DNA of 64,000 nucleotides from Novosphingobium sediminicola (GTDB lineage: Bacteria; Pseudomonadota; Alphaproteobacteria; Sphingomonadales; Sphingomonadaceae): the NCBI RefSeq assembly GCF_014196525.1, contig NZ_JACIDX010000014.1, positions 1 through 64,000 of the forward strand, in the 5' to 3' direction. Position 1 is the stretch's first letter; the number at the start of each line of letters is the position of its first letter. The notes beneath the pieces were generated by a model, which worked only from the letters and a program-made list of their open reading frames with translations, searched no databases and was not told where the DNA came from. The translations under genes and the position numbers were made by a program. This document shows, one piece after another, positions 34,678-42,063 of the stretch.

Positions 34678-36270
34678 TCAGAACGCCAGCGCCTTAGCGC
34701 GCTTCACGCCGGGCAACTTGACCGCAGCGTCGAGCACTTCGCCAGCGACCGGGCTGTCGACCGAGAGCAGCAGGACCGCCTCGCCGCCGGCTTCGCGGCG
34801 ACCGAGGTTGAACGTGCCGATGTTGATGCCGTTTTCGCCAAGGAGCGTGCCGATGCGGCCGATGAAGCCGGGAGCGTCTTCGTTGACGATATACATCATG
34901 TCGCCGGTCAGTTCGGCTTCGACCTTGATGCCGAACAGTTCGACGAGGCGCGGTTCAGCGTTCGAGAACAGCGTACCGGCCACCGAGCGTTCGCCCGCTT
35001 CGGTCTTGACCGAGACGCGGATGAGCGTGTGGTAGTCGCCGGTCTTTTCGGTCTTCACTTCGCGCACTTCAAGGCCGCGTTCCTTGGCGAGGAACGGAGC
35101 GTTGACCATGTTCACCGTGGCCGACTGAACGCGCAGGAAGCCGCAGAGAACGGCCGCCACGATGGGCTTGGCGTTGAGTTCGGTCGCCGCGCCTTCGGTG
35201 TGGATCGAGATGCGCGCCACGGCTGAGGGGGTGAGCTGGCCCACGAGGCTGCCCAGACGTTCGGCCAGAGCCATGTAGGGGCGCAGCTTGGGGGCTTCTT
35301 CGGCCGAGAGCGAAGGCACGTTGAGCGCGTTGGTCACGCCGCCGGTGGTCAGATATTCGCCAAGCTGTTCAGCAACCTGCAGCGCCACATTGACCTGAGC
35401 TTCGGTGGTCGAAGCGCCAAGGTGCGGGGTGCAGATGAAGTTCTTGGTGCCGAACAGCGGCGATTCCTTGGCCGGTTCGGTCTGGAACACGTCGAGAGCG
35501 GCGCCCGCGACATGGCCCGAATCCAGAGCTTCCTTCAGAGCCGCTTCGTCGATCAGGCCGCCGCGCGCACAGTTGACGATGCGGACGCCCTTCTTGGTCT
35601 TGGCCAGATTTTCCTTCGACAGGATGTTCTTGGTTTCAGCCGTCAGCGGGGTGTGCAGCGTGATGAAGTCGGCCTTGGCCAGCAGCGTGTCGAGGTCGGC
35701 CTTTTCCACGCCCATTTCCACGGCGCGCTCGGGCGTCAGGAACGGATCGTAAGCCACAACCTTCATGCGCAGGCCCAGAGCGCGCGAGGCGACGATCGAA
35801 CCGATGTTGCCCGCGCCGATCAGGCCGAGCGTCTTGCCGGTGACTTCAACGCCCATGAAGCCGTTCTTGGGCCACAGGCCAGCCTGCGTCTGCTCGTTGG
35901 CTTCGGGGATCTGGCGGGCCAGAGCAAAGATCATCGCAATCGCGTGTTCGGCGGTGGTGATCGAGTTGCCGAAAGGCGTGTTCATCACAACAACGCCCTT
36001 GGCGCTGGCGTAAGGAATATCAACGTTGTCCACGCCGATACCGGCGCGGCCGATGACCTTCAGGTTGGTGGCGGCGTCCAGCACTTCCTTGGTCACGCGG
36101 GTGCTCGAACGGATGGCCAGACCATCATAATCGCCGATGCGGGCGATCAGCTGTTCGGGGGTTTCGCCGGTGATCACGTCCACATCGCAGCCCATTTCGG
36201 CAAAGATGCGGGCGGCGTTGGGGTCCATCTTGTCCGAAATAAGGACGCGGGGCTTACGGGTCTCGGTCAT
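34678..36270 (-). CDS. serA: D-3-phosphoglycerate dehydrogenase
   Basis: The 530-residue enzyme oxidises 3-phosphoglycerate to phosphohydroxypyruvate with NAD, opening the serine pathway. It has the 2-hydroxyacid dehydrogenase core (IGRAGIGVDNVDIPYA, GLIGAGNIGSIVASRALG, VNCARGGLIDEAAL and the catalytic His in CTPHLGASTTEAQ). An intervening domain follows, then a C-terminal ACT domain (APGFIGRIGTLLGENGINIGTFNLGR). This is the long, three-domain form. AGGAT lies 10 nt before ATG 36270. It is 92 nt downstream of serC on the same strand, an arrangement common in alphaproteobacteria, with a hairpin between the two. Confidence 0.97.
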   Translation of the reverse strand: MTETRKPRVLISDKMDPNAARIFAEMGCDVDVITGETPEQLIARIGDYDGLAIRSSTRVTKEVLDAATNLKVIGRAGIGVDNVDIPYASAKGVVVMNTPFGNSITTAEHAIAMIFALARQIPEANEQTQAGLWPKNGFMGVEVTGKTLGLIGAGNIGSIVASRALGLRMKVVAYDPFLTPERAVEMGVEKADLDTLLAKADFITLHTPLTAETKNILSKENLAKTKKGVRIVNCARGGLIDEAALKEALDSGHVAGAALDVFQTEPAKESPLFGTKNFICTPHLGASTTEAQVNVALQVAEQLGEYLTTGGVTNALNVPSLSAEEAPKLRPYMALAERLGSLVGQLTPSAVARISIHTEGAATELNAKPIVAAVLCGFLRVQSATVNMVNAPFLAKERGLEVREVKTEKTGDYHTLIRVSVKTEAGERSVAGTLFSNAEPRLVELFGIKVEAELTGDMMYIVNEDAPGFIGRIGTLLGENGINIGTFNLGRREAGGEAVLLLSVDSPVAGEVLDAAVKLPGVKRAKALAF

Positions 36271-36304
36271 GGGAATCGTATCCTCATGTGAATAGGGGAG
36301 AATG

Positions 36305-36333
36305 TGCAGGGACGGCTTTGGCGCGTCCCTGCA
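36305..36333 (-). other. Hairpin in the serC-serA intergenic space
   Basis: TGCAGGGACG and CGTCCCTGCA form a perfect 10-bp stem with a 9-base loop. In the direction of transcription no T-run follows it, so it is not a normal terminator. It may set the relative amounts of serC and serA mRNA or be a processing site. Next to it the last codons of serC are duplicated (V-K-A-G-stop occurs twice, 16 bp apart). Confidence 0.55.
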
Positions 36334-36362
36334 AAATCAGTTTGGCTTAGCCAGCCTTGACG

Positions 36363-37490
36363 TTAGCCAGCTTTTACAGTGGCGTAGGCGTAATCGAGCC
36401 ATGCGCCGAGGTCTTCGATATCCTCGACATTGACCGTGGCGCCGCACCAGATGCGAAGACCCGCAGGCGCATCGCGATAGCCCGCGATGTCATAGGCGGC
36501 ATCCGCCTTTTCCAGCACAGCGGCGAACTTCTTGATGAAGTCGGCGTCCGCGCCTTCAACGGAGAGGCACACCGAGGTCTTCGAACGGGTCGCTTCATCA
36601 GCGGCCAGATGCGAGAGCCACGAACGCTCTTCAACGATCTTGTTCAGCGCGGCGGCATTGGCGTCGCTGCGAGCCTGAAGGCCCTTGAGACCGCCCAGAT
36701 CCTTGGCCCATTCCAGCGCGAAAATCGCGTCTTCAACGGCCAGCATCGAGGGGGTGTTGATGGTTTCGCCCTTGAACACGCCTTCGGCCAGCTTGCCCTT
36801 CGACACAAGGCGGAACACCTTGGGCAGCGGCCATGCGGGGGTGTAGGTTTCGAGGCGTTCAACAGCGCGGGGGCCGAGGATCAGCACGCCATGGCCGCCT
36901 TCGCCGCCCAGAACCTTCTGCCAAGAGAAGGTGGCGACGTCGATCTTCGACCAGTCGATGTCGTAAGCGAACACCGCCGAGGTGGCGTCAGCGAAAGACA
37001 GACCTTCACGGTCGGCGGGGATGAAATCGGCGTTAGGAACGCGCGCGCCGCTGGTGGTGCCATTCCAGGTGAACAGCACGTCGTTCGACCAGTCGATCGT
37101 GTTCAGATCGGGGATCTGGCCATAATCGGCGCGGATGATCGTGGGGTCCAGCTTGAGCTGCTTGGCAACGTCGGTGACCCAACCCTCACCGAACGATTCC
37201 CATGCAAGCGTGGTGACGGGCTTGGCGCCCAGCATGGTCCACATCGCCATTTCGAAAGCGCCCGTGTCCGAACCGGGCACGATGCCGATGCGGTGCGTTT
37301 CAGGGAGCTGGAGAATTTCGCGCATCAGGTCGATGCAATAGGCCAAACGCGTCTTGCCGATCTTCGCGCGGTGCGAACGGCCCAGCGACTCGGTCGCGAG
37401 CTTGGCGAGATCGTAGACTGGCGGCTTGGCGCAGGGCCCCGACGAGAAGAAGGGGCGAGCCGGCTTCTTAGCCGGAACTTGGATAGTCAT
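36363..37490 (-). CDS. serC: Phosphoserine aminotransferase
   Basis: The 375-residue PLP enzyme transaminates phosphohydroxypyruvate to phosphoserine. It is the alphaproteobacterial form: FSSGPCAKPP near the N-terminus, GIVPGSDTGAFEMAMW, FTWNGTTSGARVP, the PLP lysine in ATFSWQKVLGGEGGHGVLIL, and FRLVSKGKLAEGVFKGETINTPSM. ATG 37490 with AAGGAG upstream is chosen; an in-frame extension to 37643 is just leader RNA. The leader carries a fold that can hide this ribosome site. serA follows on the same strand. Confidence 0.96.
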   Translation of the reverse strand: MTIQVPAKKPARPFFSSGPCAKPPVYDLAKLATESLGRSHRAKIGKTRLAYCIDLMREILQLPETHRIGIVPGSDTGAFEMAMWTMLGAKPVTTLAWESFGEGWVTDVAKQLKLDPTIIRADYGQIPDLNTIDWSNDVLFTWNGTTSGARVPNADFIPADREGLSFADATSAVFAYDIDWSKIDVATFSWQKVLGGEGGHGVLILGPRAVERLETYTPAWPLPKVFRLVSKGKLAEGVFKGETINTPSMLAVEDAIFALEWAKDLGGLKGLQARSDANAAALNKIVEERSWLSHLAADEATRSKTSVCLSVEGADADFIKKFAAVLEKADAAYDIAGYRDAPAGLRIWCGATVNVEDIEDLGAWLDYAYATVKAG

Positions 37491-37493
37491 GTA

Positions 37494-37553
37494 GTCTCTC
37501 CTTACAGAGAGCACGCGCGGCGTTGGGACCGCGTGGCCCGCCGGTCGCTCTAG
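37494..37553 (-). ncRNA. Structured serC leader, candidate serC RNA motif
   Basis: In mRNA order, AGAGC (37551-37547) can pair with GCTCT (37512-37508), enclosing a smaller GACCG/CGGTC stem (37546-37542 with 37531-37527). Alternatively CTCTC (37511-37507) pairs with GAGAG (37500-37496), which contains the serC ribosome site AAGGAG. The two pairings share bases and exclude each other, a switch-like layout. A conserved 'serC' RNA motif upstream of alphaproteobacterial serC has been described; I think this is it but cannot run the covariance model. Confidence 0.6.
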
Positions 37554-37752
37554 AGATCGGCGCGGAACAGTCAAGCAGACTTTTTTGCAACAGATGGGAA
37601 AATTCGCGGCGCCTTGTGAAGATTCCCGCGCCAATTCGGTCAAATTGCGGCATTTTCCTGCGCAAATATCGGCCCGTTCAAACCGATGATATACCTCACT
37701 TTAACCACGCAACATTACATAGGTCAGGCCACCACAGGGTTCATCACGCCAT

Positions 37753-38430
37753 ATGGAACAGCCCCGAGGACTATCATTGCTGGCCACTCTCGCCGTCACC
37801 CTCACGCTGAGCGGATGCGGCGGGGCCATTCCCGACGCCCCCCATCGCGCCCGCCCGCAGCCCACCATCGCCTATCAACCCATCCGCCCGGACGAAGGGC
37901 AATGCCTGTCCGATCTGGGCGCCAAGGCCGCCGGTTTCACGCCCCTGCCCGATCAATATTATGGCGCGGGATGCGCGACCTTTAACGCAGTGCGTCTGGC
38001 CAGCCTGTCGGGCGACAGCCAGTCGTTCAACATCTCCAATCTTGGCCCCGTCACCTGCCCGCTGGCCAATACCTTTGCCGGATGGGCGCGATTCGGGGTG
38101 GACCGCGCCGCCCGCGCGATTCTGGGCAGCCCGCTGGCGCGCATCGAAACCATGGGCAGCTATAGCTGTCGCAATGTGGCGGGCACCGACAAGCGCAGCG
38201 CCCATGCCACCGGCAATGCCATCGATGTGGCCGCCTTCGTGCTGGCCGACGGGCGGCGAATCACCGTGCTGAACGGATGGAATTCGGACGATCCGGCCGA
38301 GCGCGAATTTCTCCACACCGTTCACCAATCGGCCTGCCGCCGCTTTGGCACCACATTAGGGCCTGATTTCAATGCCGCCCACCGCAATCATTTGCATGTG
38401 GATCTGATGAACAATGGCGTCTGTCACTAA
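37753..38430 (+). CDS. Extensin-family lipoprotein
   Basis: The 225-residue protein has a lipoprotein signal (LATLAVTLTLSGCGG, with lipidation at the Cys) and an extensin-like C-terminal domain. The domain includes CPLANTFAGWARFGVD, a YSCRNVAGTDKRSAHATGNAIDVAAFVLADG block and AAHRNHLHVDLMNNGVC. The His/Asp pattern (SAHATGNAIDVAAF and HLHVD) resembles the zinc site of D-Ala-D-Ala peptidases, so a cell-wall hydrolase role is plausible. Four or more cysteines could form disulfides. Its divergent neighbour is serC. Expression signals before ATG 37753 are weak. Confidence 0.87.
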   Translation: MEQPRGLSLLATLAVTLTLSGCGGAIPDAPHRARPQPTIAYQPIRPDEGQCLSDLGAKAAGFTPLPDQYYGAGCATFNAVRLASLSGDSQSFNISNLGPVTCPLANTFAGWARFGVDRAARAILGSPLARIETMGSYSCRNVAGTDKRSAHATGNAIDVAAFVLADGRRITVLNGWNSDDPAEREFLHTVHQSACRRFGTTLGPDFNAAHRNHLHVDLMNNGVCH

Positions 38431-38513
38431 ACGGGACTGTCGTTAACCATCGTCCAGCTTGACAAAGGGGGGGCTCGCCCCAATCTGGCCCGCTGTTCGG
38501 GAGGGTTTGGGCC

Positions 38514-39338
38514 ATGTTTCGTCTGTCATTTGCTCTGGGCCTGATGGCCTGTGCCGGGCCTGTGTTTGCCGCCCCACGCGTCATCCCGCGTCCGCCCAGC
38601 GTCTGGCTCGACGATTACACCACCCAAGAGCTGAAGGCCCGAATAGACAAGGGTTGTCCGGTGGTTATCGTGTTCAGCGGCGGTACCGAGGAAACCGGCC
38701 CCTATGTCGCGCTGGGCAAACATGCCGCGCGCATCCGCGCCTATGGCGAGGCGATTGCGCGCAATGTGGGCGATGCGCTGATTGCGCCGGTGCTGCATTA
38801 TGCGCCCAATCCGGCCTATGTGACGCCCTTTCCCGGCACGATCAGCCTGCGCCCCGAAGTCTTTGCCGCCGTTAACGAAGATGTTGCGCGCAGCCTTATC
38901 AATGGCGGTTTCCGCCGCGTCGCGCTGATGAGCGAACATGGCCCCAGCCAGAGGCCGCTGGCCGATGTGGCCGCCCGATTGAACGCCGAATTTGCCGACA
39001 AGGGCGCGCAGGTCTTCTACATTTCCGACGGCTATACCCGCGCCCGCCGCGAGATCGAGGCCGCCATCCGCGCCGAGGGCAAGGTGGGCGGCGGCCATGG
39101 CGGATTGTGGGATACGGCCGAAACGCTGGCGGTCGATCCCTCGCTGGTGCGCCCCGGCCCCTATCTGCCCGGCACGATCGACAATGACGGCAACGGGCCG
39201 GTCAACGGCCTTGGCTACTCGGGCGACCCCACCGGGGCCAACGCGCGCATCGGCCGCGAATTTGGCGCGATGCGCGTGCGTCTGGCCAGTGCGGAATTGG
39301 GCGCGGCGCTCAAATCCGCCGGAGCTTGCCGGAAATAA
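38514..39338 (+). CDS. Creatininase-family secreted protein
   Basis: The 274-residue protein starts with a signal peptide (MFRLSFALGLMACAGPVFA). Creatininase-fold blocks follow: WLDDYTTQELKARIDKGCPVVIVFSGGTEETGPYVALGKH, here divided as the beta-strand and metal Glu/His region, and ALMSEHGPSQRPL and GGGHGGLWDTAETLAVDPSLV. In creatininases GGTEQHGPHLP supplies metal ligands; here it is GGTEETGPYVALGKH, so the ligand set is changed. GGGAGGG precedes the ATG. Its export is unusual for the family and suggests amide or lactam hydrolysis in the periplasm. Substrate is unknown. Confidence 0.83.
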   Translation: MFRLSFALGLMACAGPVFAAPRVIPRPPSVWLDDYTTQELKARIDKGCPVVIVFSGGTEETGPYVALGKHAARIRAYGEAIARNVGDALIAPVLHYAPNPAYVTPFPGTISLRPEVFAAVNEDVARSLINGGFRRVALMSEHGPSQRPLADVAARLNAEFADKGAQVFYISDGYTRARREIEAAIRAEGKVGGGHGGLWDTAETLAVDPSLVRPGPYLPGTIDNDGNGPVNGLGYSGDPTGANARIGREFGAMRVRLASAELGAALKSAGACRK

Positions 39339-39359
39339 CGGGCTTGCCGCCAGTCAGAA

Positions 39360-40109
39360 TCAGTTCCGGGCAATGTGAAAAGGAAAGTCCGGCAGCCCGT
39401 CAAGCGCGGCCTTGAGACTGTCGCTCCAACTGGCCGAGATCACGCGATACCACGAATCATTGGCCTCGATCCGGCGCTCATACTTGATGCTCAAATCGTC
39501 GCGTCCGATCACCACCAGATCAAGCGGCATACCCACCGACAGATTGGCCTTGAGCGTCGAATCAAAGCTGACCATCAGCAATTTGACCGCATCCTCGAAC
39601 GCCATTTTGCGGTCATAGCCGCGCAGGATGATCGGGCGGCCGTATTTCGTCTCGCCAATCTGGAAAAACGGCGTGTCGAGCGTGCCCTCGATGAAATTGC
39701 CTTCGGGATAGATCATGAACAGGCGCGGCTCCTGCCCCTCGATCTGTCCGGCCAGAATCAGCGTTGCGCCAAATTGCCCCGCCGCCTGCGGCCCCACATC
39801 GGCGTCGCGCTCGGCAATCGTCTCGCGCAGAGTCTTGCCCACGATGCCCGCCATCTGAAACATGGTCGAGGCCTCCAGCACGCAATTGTGCCGTTCGCTG
39901 GGCAGCTTGAAACGTTCCTCGATCTTAGACACAACCGCCTGAGTTGTCGCCAGATTCCCGCTGGTCATCAGCGCCACGACCCGTTCGCCCGGCACTTCCC
40001 AATGGAACAGCTTGCGGAAGGTCGAGATGTTGTCGACGCCCGAATTGGTGCGGGTGTCGCTCATCAACACCAGACCGGCATCCAGCATCATGCCAACACA
40101 GTAGGTCAC
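39360..40109 (-). CDS. Anbu, proteasome-related peptidase
   Basis: The 249-residue protein is an Ntn-hydrolase related to proteasome beta-subunits. After initiator loss the N-terminus TYCVGMML presents Thr2 as nucleophile, and SDTRTNSGVDNISTFRKLF contains the conserved Asp and Lys. The start is GTG 40109 with AAGGGG upstream. Anbu proteins assemble into ring-like or helical particles. The three genes upstream on the same strand (transglutaminase, alpha-E, ATP-grasp) are the usual Anbu partners. They are thought to make and remove a peptide-like modification; no substrate is established. Confidence 0.9.
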   Translation of the reverse strand: MTYCVGMMLDAGLVLMSDTRTNSGVDNISTFRKLFHWEVPGERVVALMTSGNLATTQAVVSKIEERFKLPSERHNCVLEASTMFQMAGIVGKTLRETIAERDADVGPQAAGQFGATLILAGQIEGQEPRLFMIYPEGNFIEGTLDTPFFQIGETKYGRPIILRGYDRKMAFEDAVKLLMVSFDSTLKANLSVGMPLDLVVIGRDDLSIKYERRIEANDSWYRVISASWSDSLKAALDGLPDFPFHIARN

Positions 40110-40120
40110 TTGCTTCCCCT

Positions 40121-40132
40121 TATAGCGCTATA
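40121..40132. promoter_or_regulatory. 12-bp perfect palindrome upstream of anbu
   Basis: TATAGCGCTATA is a perfect palindrome 11 bp before the anbu GTG, in the 174-bp space after the transglutaminase gene. It immediately precedes the AAGGGG ribosome site, so it would be in the mRNA leader or at the -10 region. A binding site or a small hairpin is possible. Confidence 0.35.
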
Positions 40133-40283
40133 CCCCGCGCGAATCCTTAGGCTGCGGTTGCACAATAATGCCTGCTACAGTCAAGGAAAGATGGCCTTGA
40201 GAGCGTGACCCTATGGCAAAATACCAAGGATCGCGTCACCGCTCCCCTGCGTAGGCTCCGATAGGGCGGATAGTAGGGAGGCT

Positions 40284-41102
40284 TTACTGTTCCACCACCT
40301 GCTGCTGGGCCACTTGAACCGCCACCGACAGCACCGCCGCGCCCCCGCCCTGCGCCATGCTGGTGACAGGCGCGGCGTCGCGGTAATCGGCGCCGACGGC
40401 AAGGCGCACATAGGTGTCGTCCGGGCAGGTATCATTGGCCGCATCGAACCCGACCCAGCCCAGCCCCGGCACATGCACCTCGGCCCAGCCATGGCCCGCA
40501 CCCTGATCCACGCGCCCCTCGATCACCAGATAGCCCGATACATAGCGCGCAGGCAGGCCCATCAGGCGCGCGGCCGCGATGAACACCTGCGCATGATCCT
40601 GACACACGCCTTTGCCTACCGCCAACGCGGCCTCTGCGGTGGTGGCCGCGCCGGTATGCCCCGCCTCATAGACCACCGCCTTGTTCACCGCCGCCATCAG
40701 ATCGTGCAGCGTGGCAATAGTGTTGCTGCCGTCATGGCTGAATTTTGCGGCCAGAGCGCGGATCTTTGGTCCAGGTTTCGTCAATTCGGTCGGATTAGCC
40801 AAGATCCAGAGCGGCATGAAACCGGTATGCGCGCCCGCCACGCCCGCCTTGTCATAGGTTTCGATCATGCCCTGCCCGGTGATCGTGATCTCGCCATTGC
40901 CCGTGCCCAGCGAGATCAGCGAGACGAGGTTGCGGTTGTGATCCTCATAGGAACATTCGATCGCCCCGCCCTGCACCGACAATTGCCAGCCCAGCACTTT
41001 TTGCATCGCGCAGTCGCGCGGCGTCAGGCGCAGGCGTTGCACCCCGTGCCAGACCGGCTGGTCAAAGCGGTAATGCGTCTGGTGCTGGATCGAGATACGC
41101 AT
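40284..41102 (-). CDS. Transglutaminase-like cysteine peptidase family protein
   Basis: The 272-residue protein has the bacterial transglutaminase N-terminal beta domain (MRISIQHQTHYRFDQPVWHGVQRLRLTPRD) and a transglutaminase-like core. The core triad is Cys in AVGKGVCQDHAQVF, His in GAGHGWAEVHVPG and Asp in GWVGFDAANDTCPDD. Such proteins act as proteases or amide-forming enzymes. GGAGC precedes the ATG. It lies 15 nt after the alpha-E gene and before anbu, within the ATP-grasp cluster. It may add to or cut the peptide tag made by the ATP-grasp enzyme (inference from the family's gene order). Confidence 0.9.
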   Translation of the reverse strand: MRISIQHQTHYRFDQPVWHGVQRLRLTPRDCAMQKVLGWQLSVQGGAIECSYEDHNRNLVSLISLGTGNGEITITGQGMIETYDKAGVAGAHTGFMPLWILANPTELTKPGPKIRALAAKFSHDGSNTIATLHDLMAAVNKAVVYEAGHTGAATTAEAALAVGKGVCQDHAQVFIAAARLMGLPARYVSGYLVIEGRVDQGAGHGWAEVHVPGLGWVGFDAANDTCPDDTYVRLAVGADYRDAAPVTSMAQGGGAAVLSVAVQVAQQQVVEQ

Positions 41103-41117
41103 GGGCTGGCTCCGGGC

Positions 41118-42053
41118 CTATTCGGTGAAACGGTAATCGGCGGCAATGGCATCGGCCACCAGACGGTTGGTGGCGAGGAATTCGGTGATGAATTCATGCA
41201 GGCCATGTTCGAAAATATCGGTGATCGTGGTCTTGCCCAGCTTGTCGCTGGCCTCTTTCTGCATCAGATAGGCGGCGGTTTCCTGATGATAATCGCGGCA
41301 CAGCCATTCCATATTGCTGGTCAGTTTGCGCAGGCAATAGGTCAGGCTGCGCGGGAAACGACCATCAAGTATCAGGAATTGCGCGATCCCCTTGGGATCA
41401 AGCGCCCCGGCATGGAGCCAGCGAAACGCCCGCTCGCCCGCAACGCTGCGCAGCACCATTTCCCATTGCGCATTGTCCAGCCGCGACCCCACCCAGGCCG
41501 CCGAGGGCAGCAGCACATGGTATTTCACGTCCAGAATGCGCGCCGTATTATCCGCCCGCTCCAGATGGGTGCCGATGCGGGCAAAGTTGAAAATATCATT
41601 GCGCAGCATCGTGCCTTCCATCGCGCCGCGCACGCTGGTGGCCTGTCGGCGGATGACGTCGAGGACATGCCCCAGATCAGCCTCCTTGACCGGCTTGGCC
41701 AGCAGCGACTGAAGCTGCATCCAGCTTTCATTGGTCACTTCCCAGACCTCGCGGGTGATGGCGGTGCGCACCATGCGCGCATTCGTGCGCGCAGCCTCCA
41801 TCATGGAGAGCACAGACCCATCATTGCCCGCCCCGCGCAGCAACCAGTTGGTGATGGCAGGCCCCGACATATCGCCGGTATAGCCGTCATCCATCCCCAG
41901 CGTGACCAGCACGGAGCGCCATTCATCGCTGGCCACCGTATTGCCGCGCGTCAGCGCCATGCGGAAACCGGCGTCGAGCAAGCGCGCGGTATTTTCGGCG
42001 CGCTCCAAATAGCGCGCCATCCAAAAAATGCCCCAGGCGGAACGTCCCAACAT
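41118..42053 (-). CDS. Alpha-E domain protein (DUF403)
   Basis: The 311-residue, mainly helical protein begins MLGRSAWGIFWMARYLERAENTARLLDAGFRMAL, the recognisable start of the alpha-E family. It contains a second copy of the R-x-E-x-x-D-x-x-x-R pattern (RIGTHLERADNTARILDVKYH). These glutamates are conserved and likely catalytic or ligand-binding. The gene sits 10 nt downstream of the ATP-grasp gene with AAGGG before ATG 42053, so the two are cotranscribed. The family occurs almost only beside circularly permuted ATP-grasp enzymes; its reaction is not known. Confidence 0.92.
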   Translation of the reverse strand: MLGRSAWGIFWMARYLERAENTARLLDAGFRMALTRGNTVASDEWRSVLVTLGMDDGYTGDMSGPAITNWLLRGAGNDGSVLSMMEAARTNARMVRTAITREVWEVTNESWMQLQSLLAKPVKEADLGHVLDVIRRQATSVRGAMEGTMLRNDIFNFARIGTHLERADNTARILDVKYHVLLPSAAWVGSRLDNAQWEMVLRSVAGERAFRWLHAGALDPKGIAQFLILDGRFPRSLTYCLRKLTSNMEWLCRDYHQETAAYLMQKEASDKLGKTTITDIFEHGLHEFITEFLATNRLVADAIAADYRFTE

Positions 42054-42063
42054 ATCCTATCCC

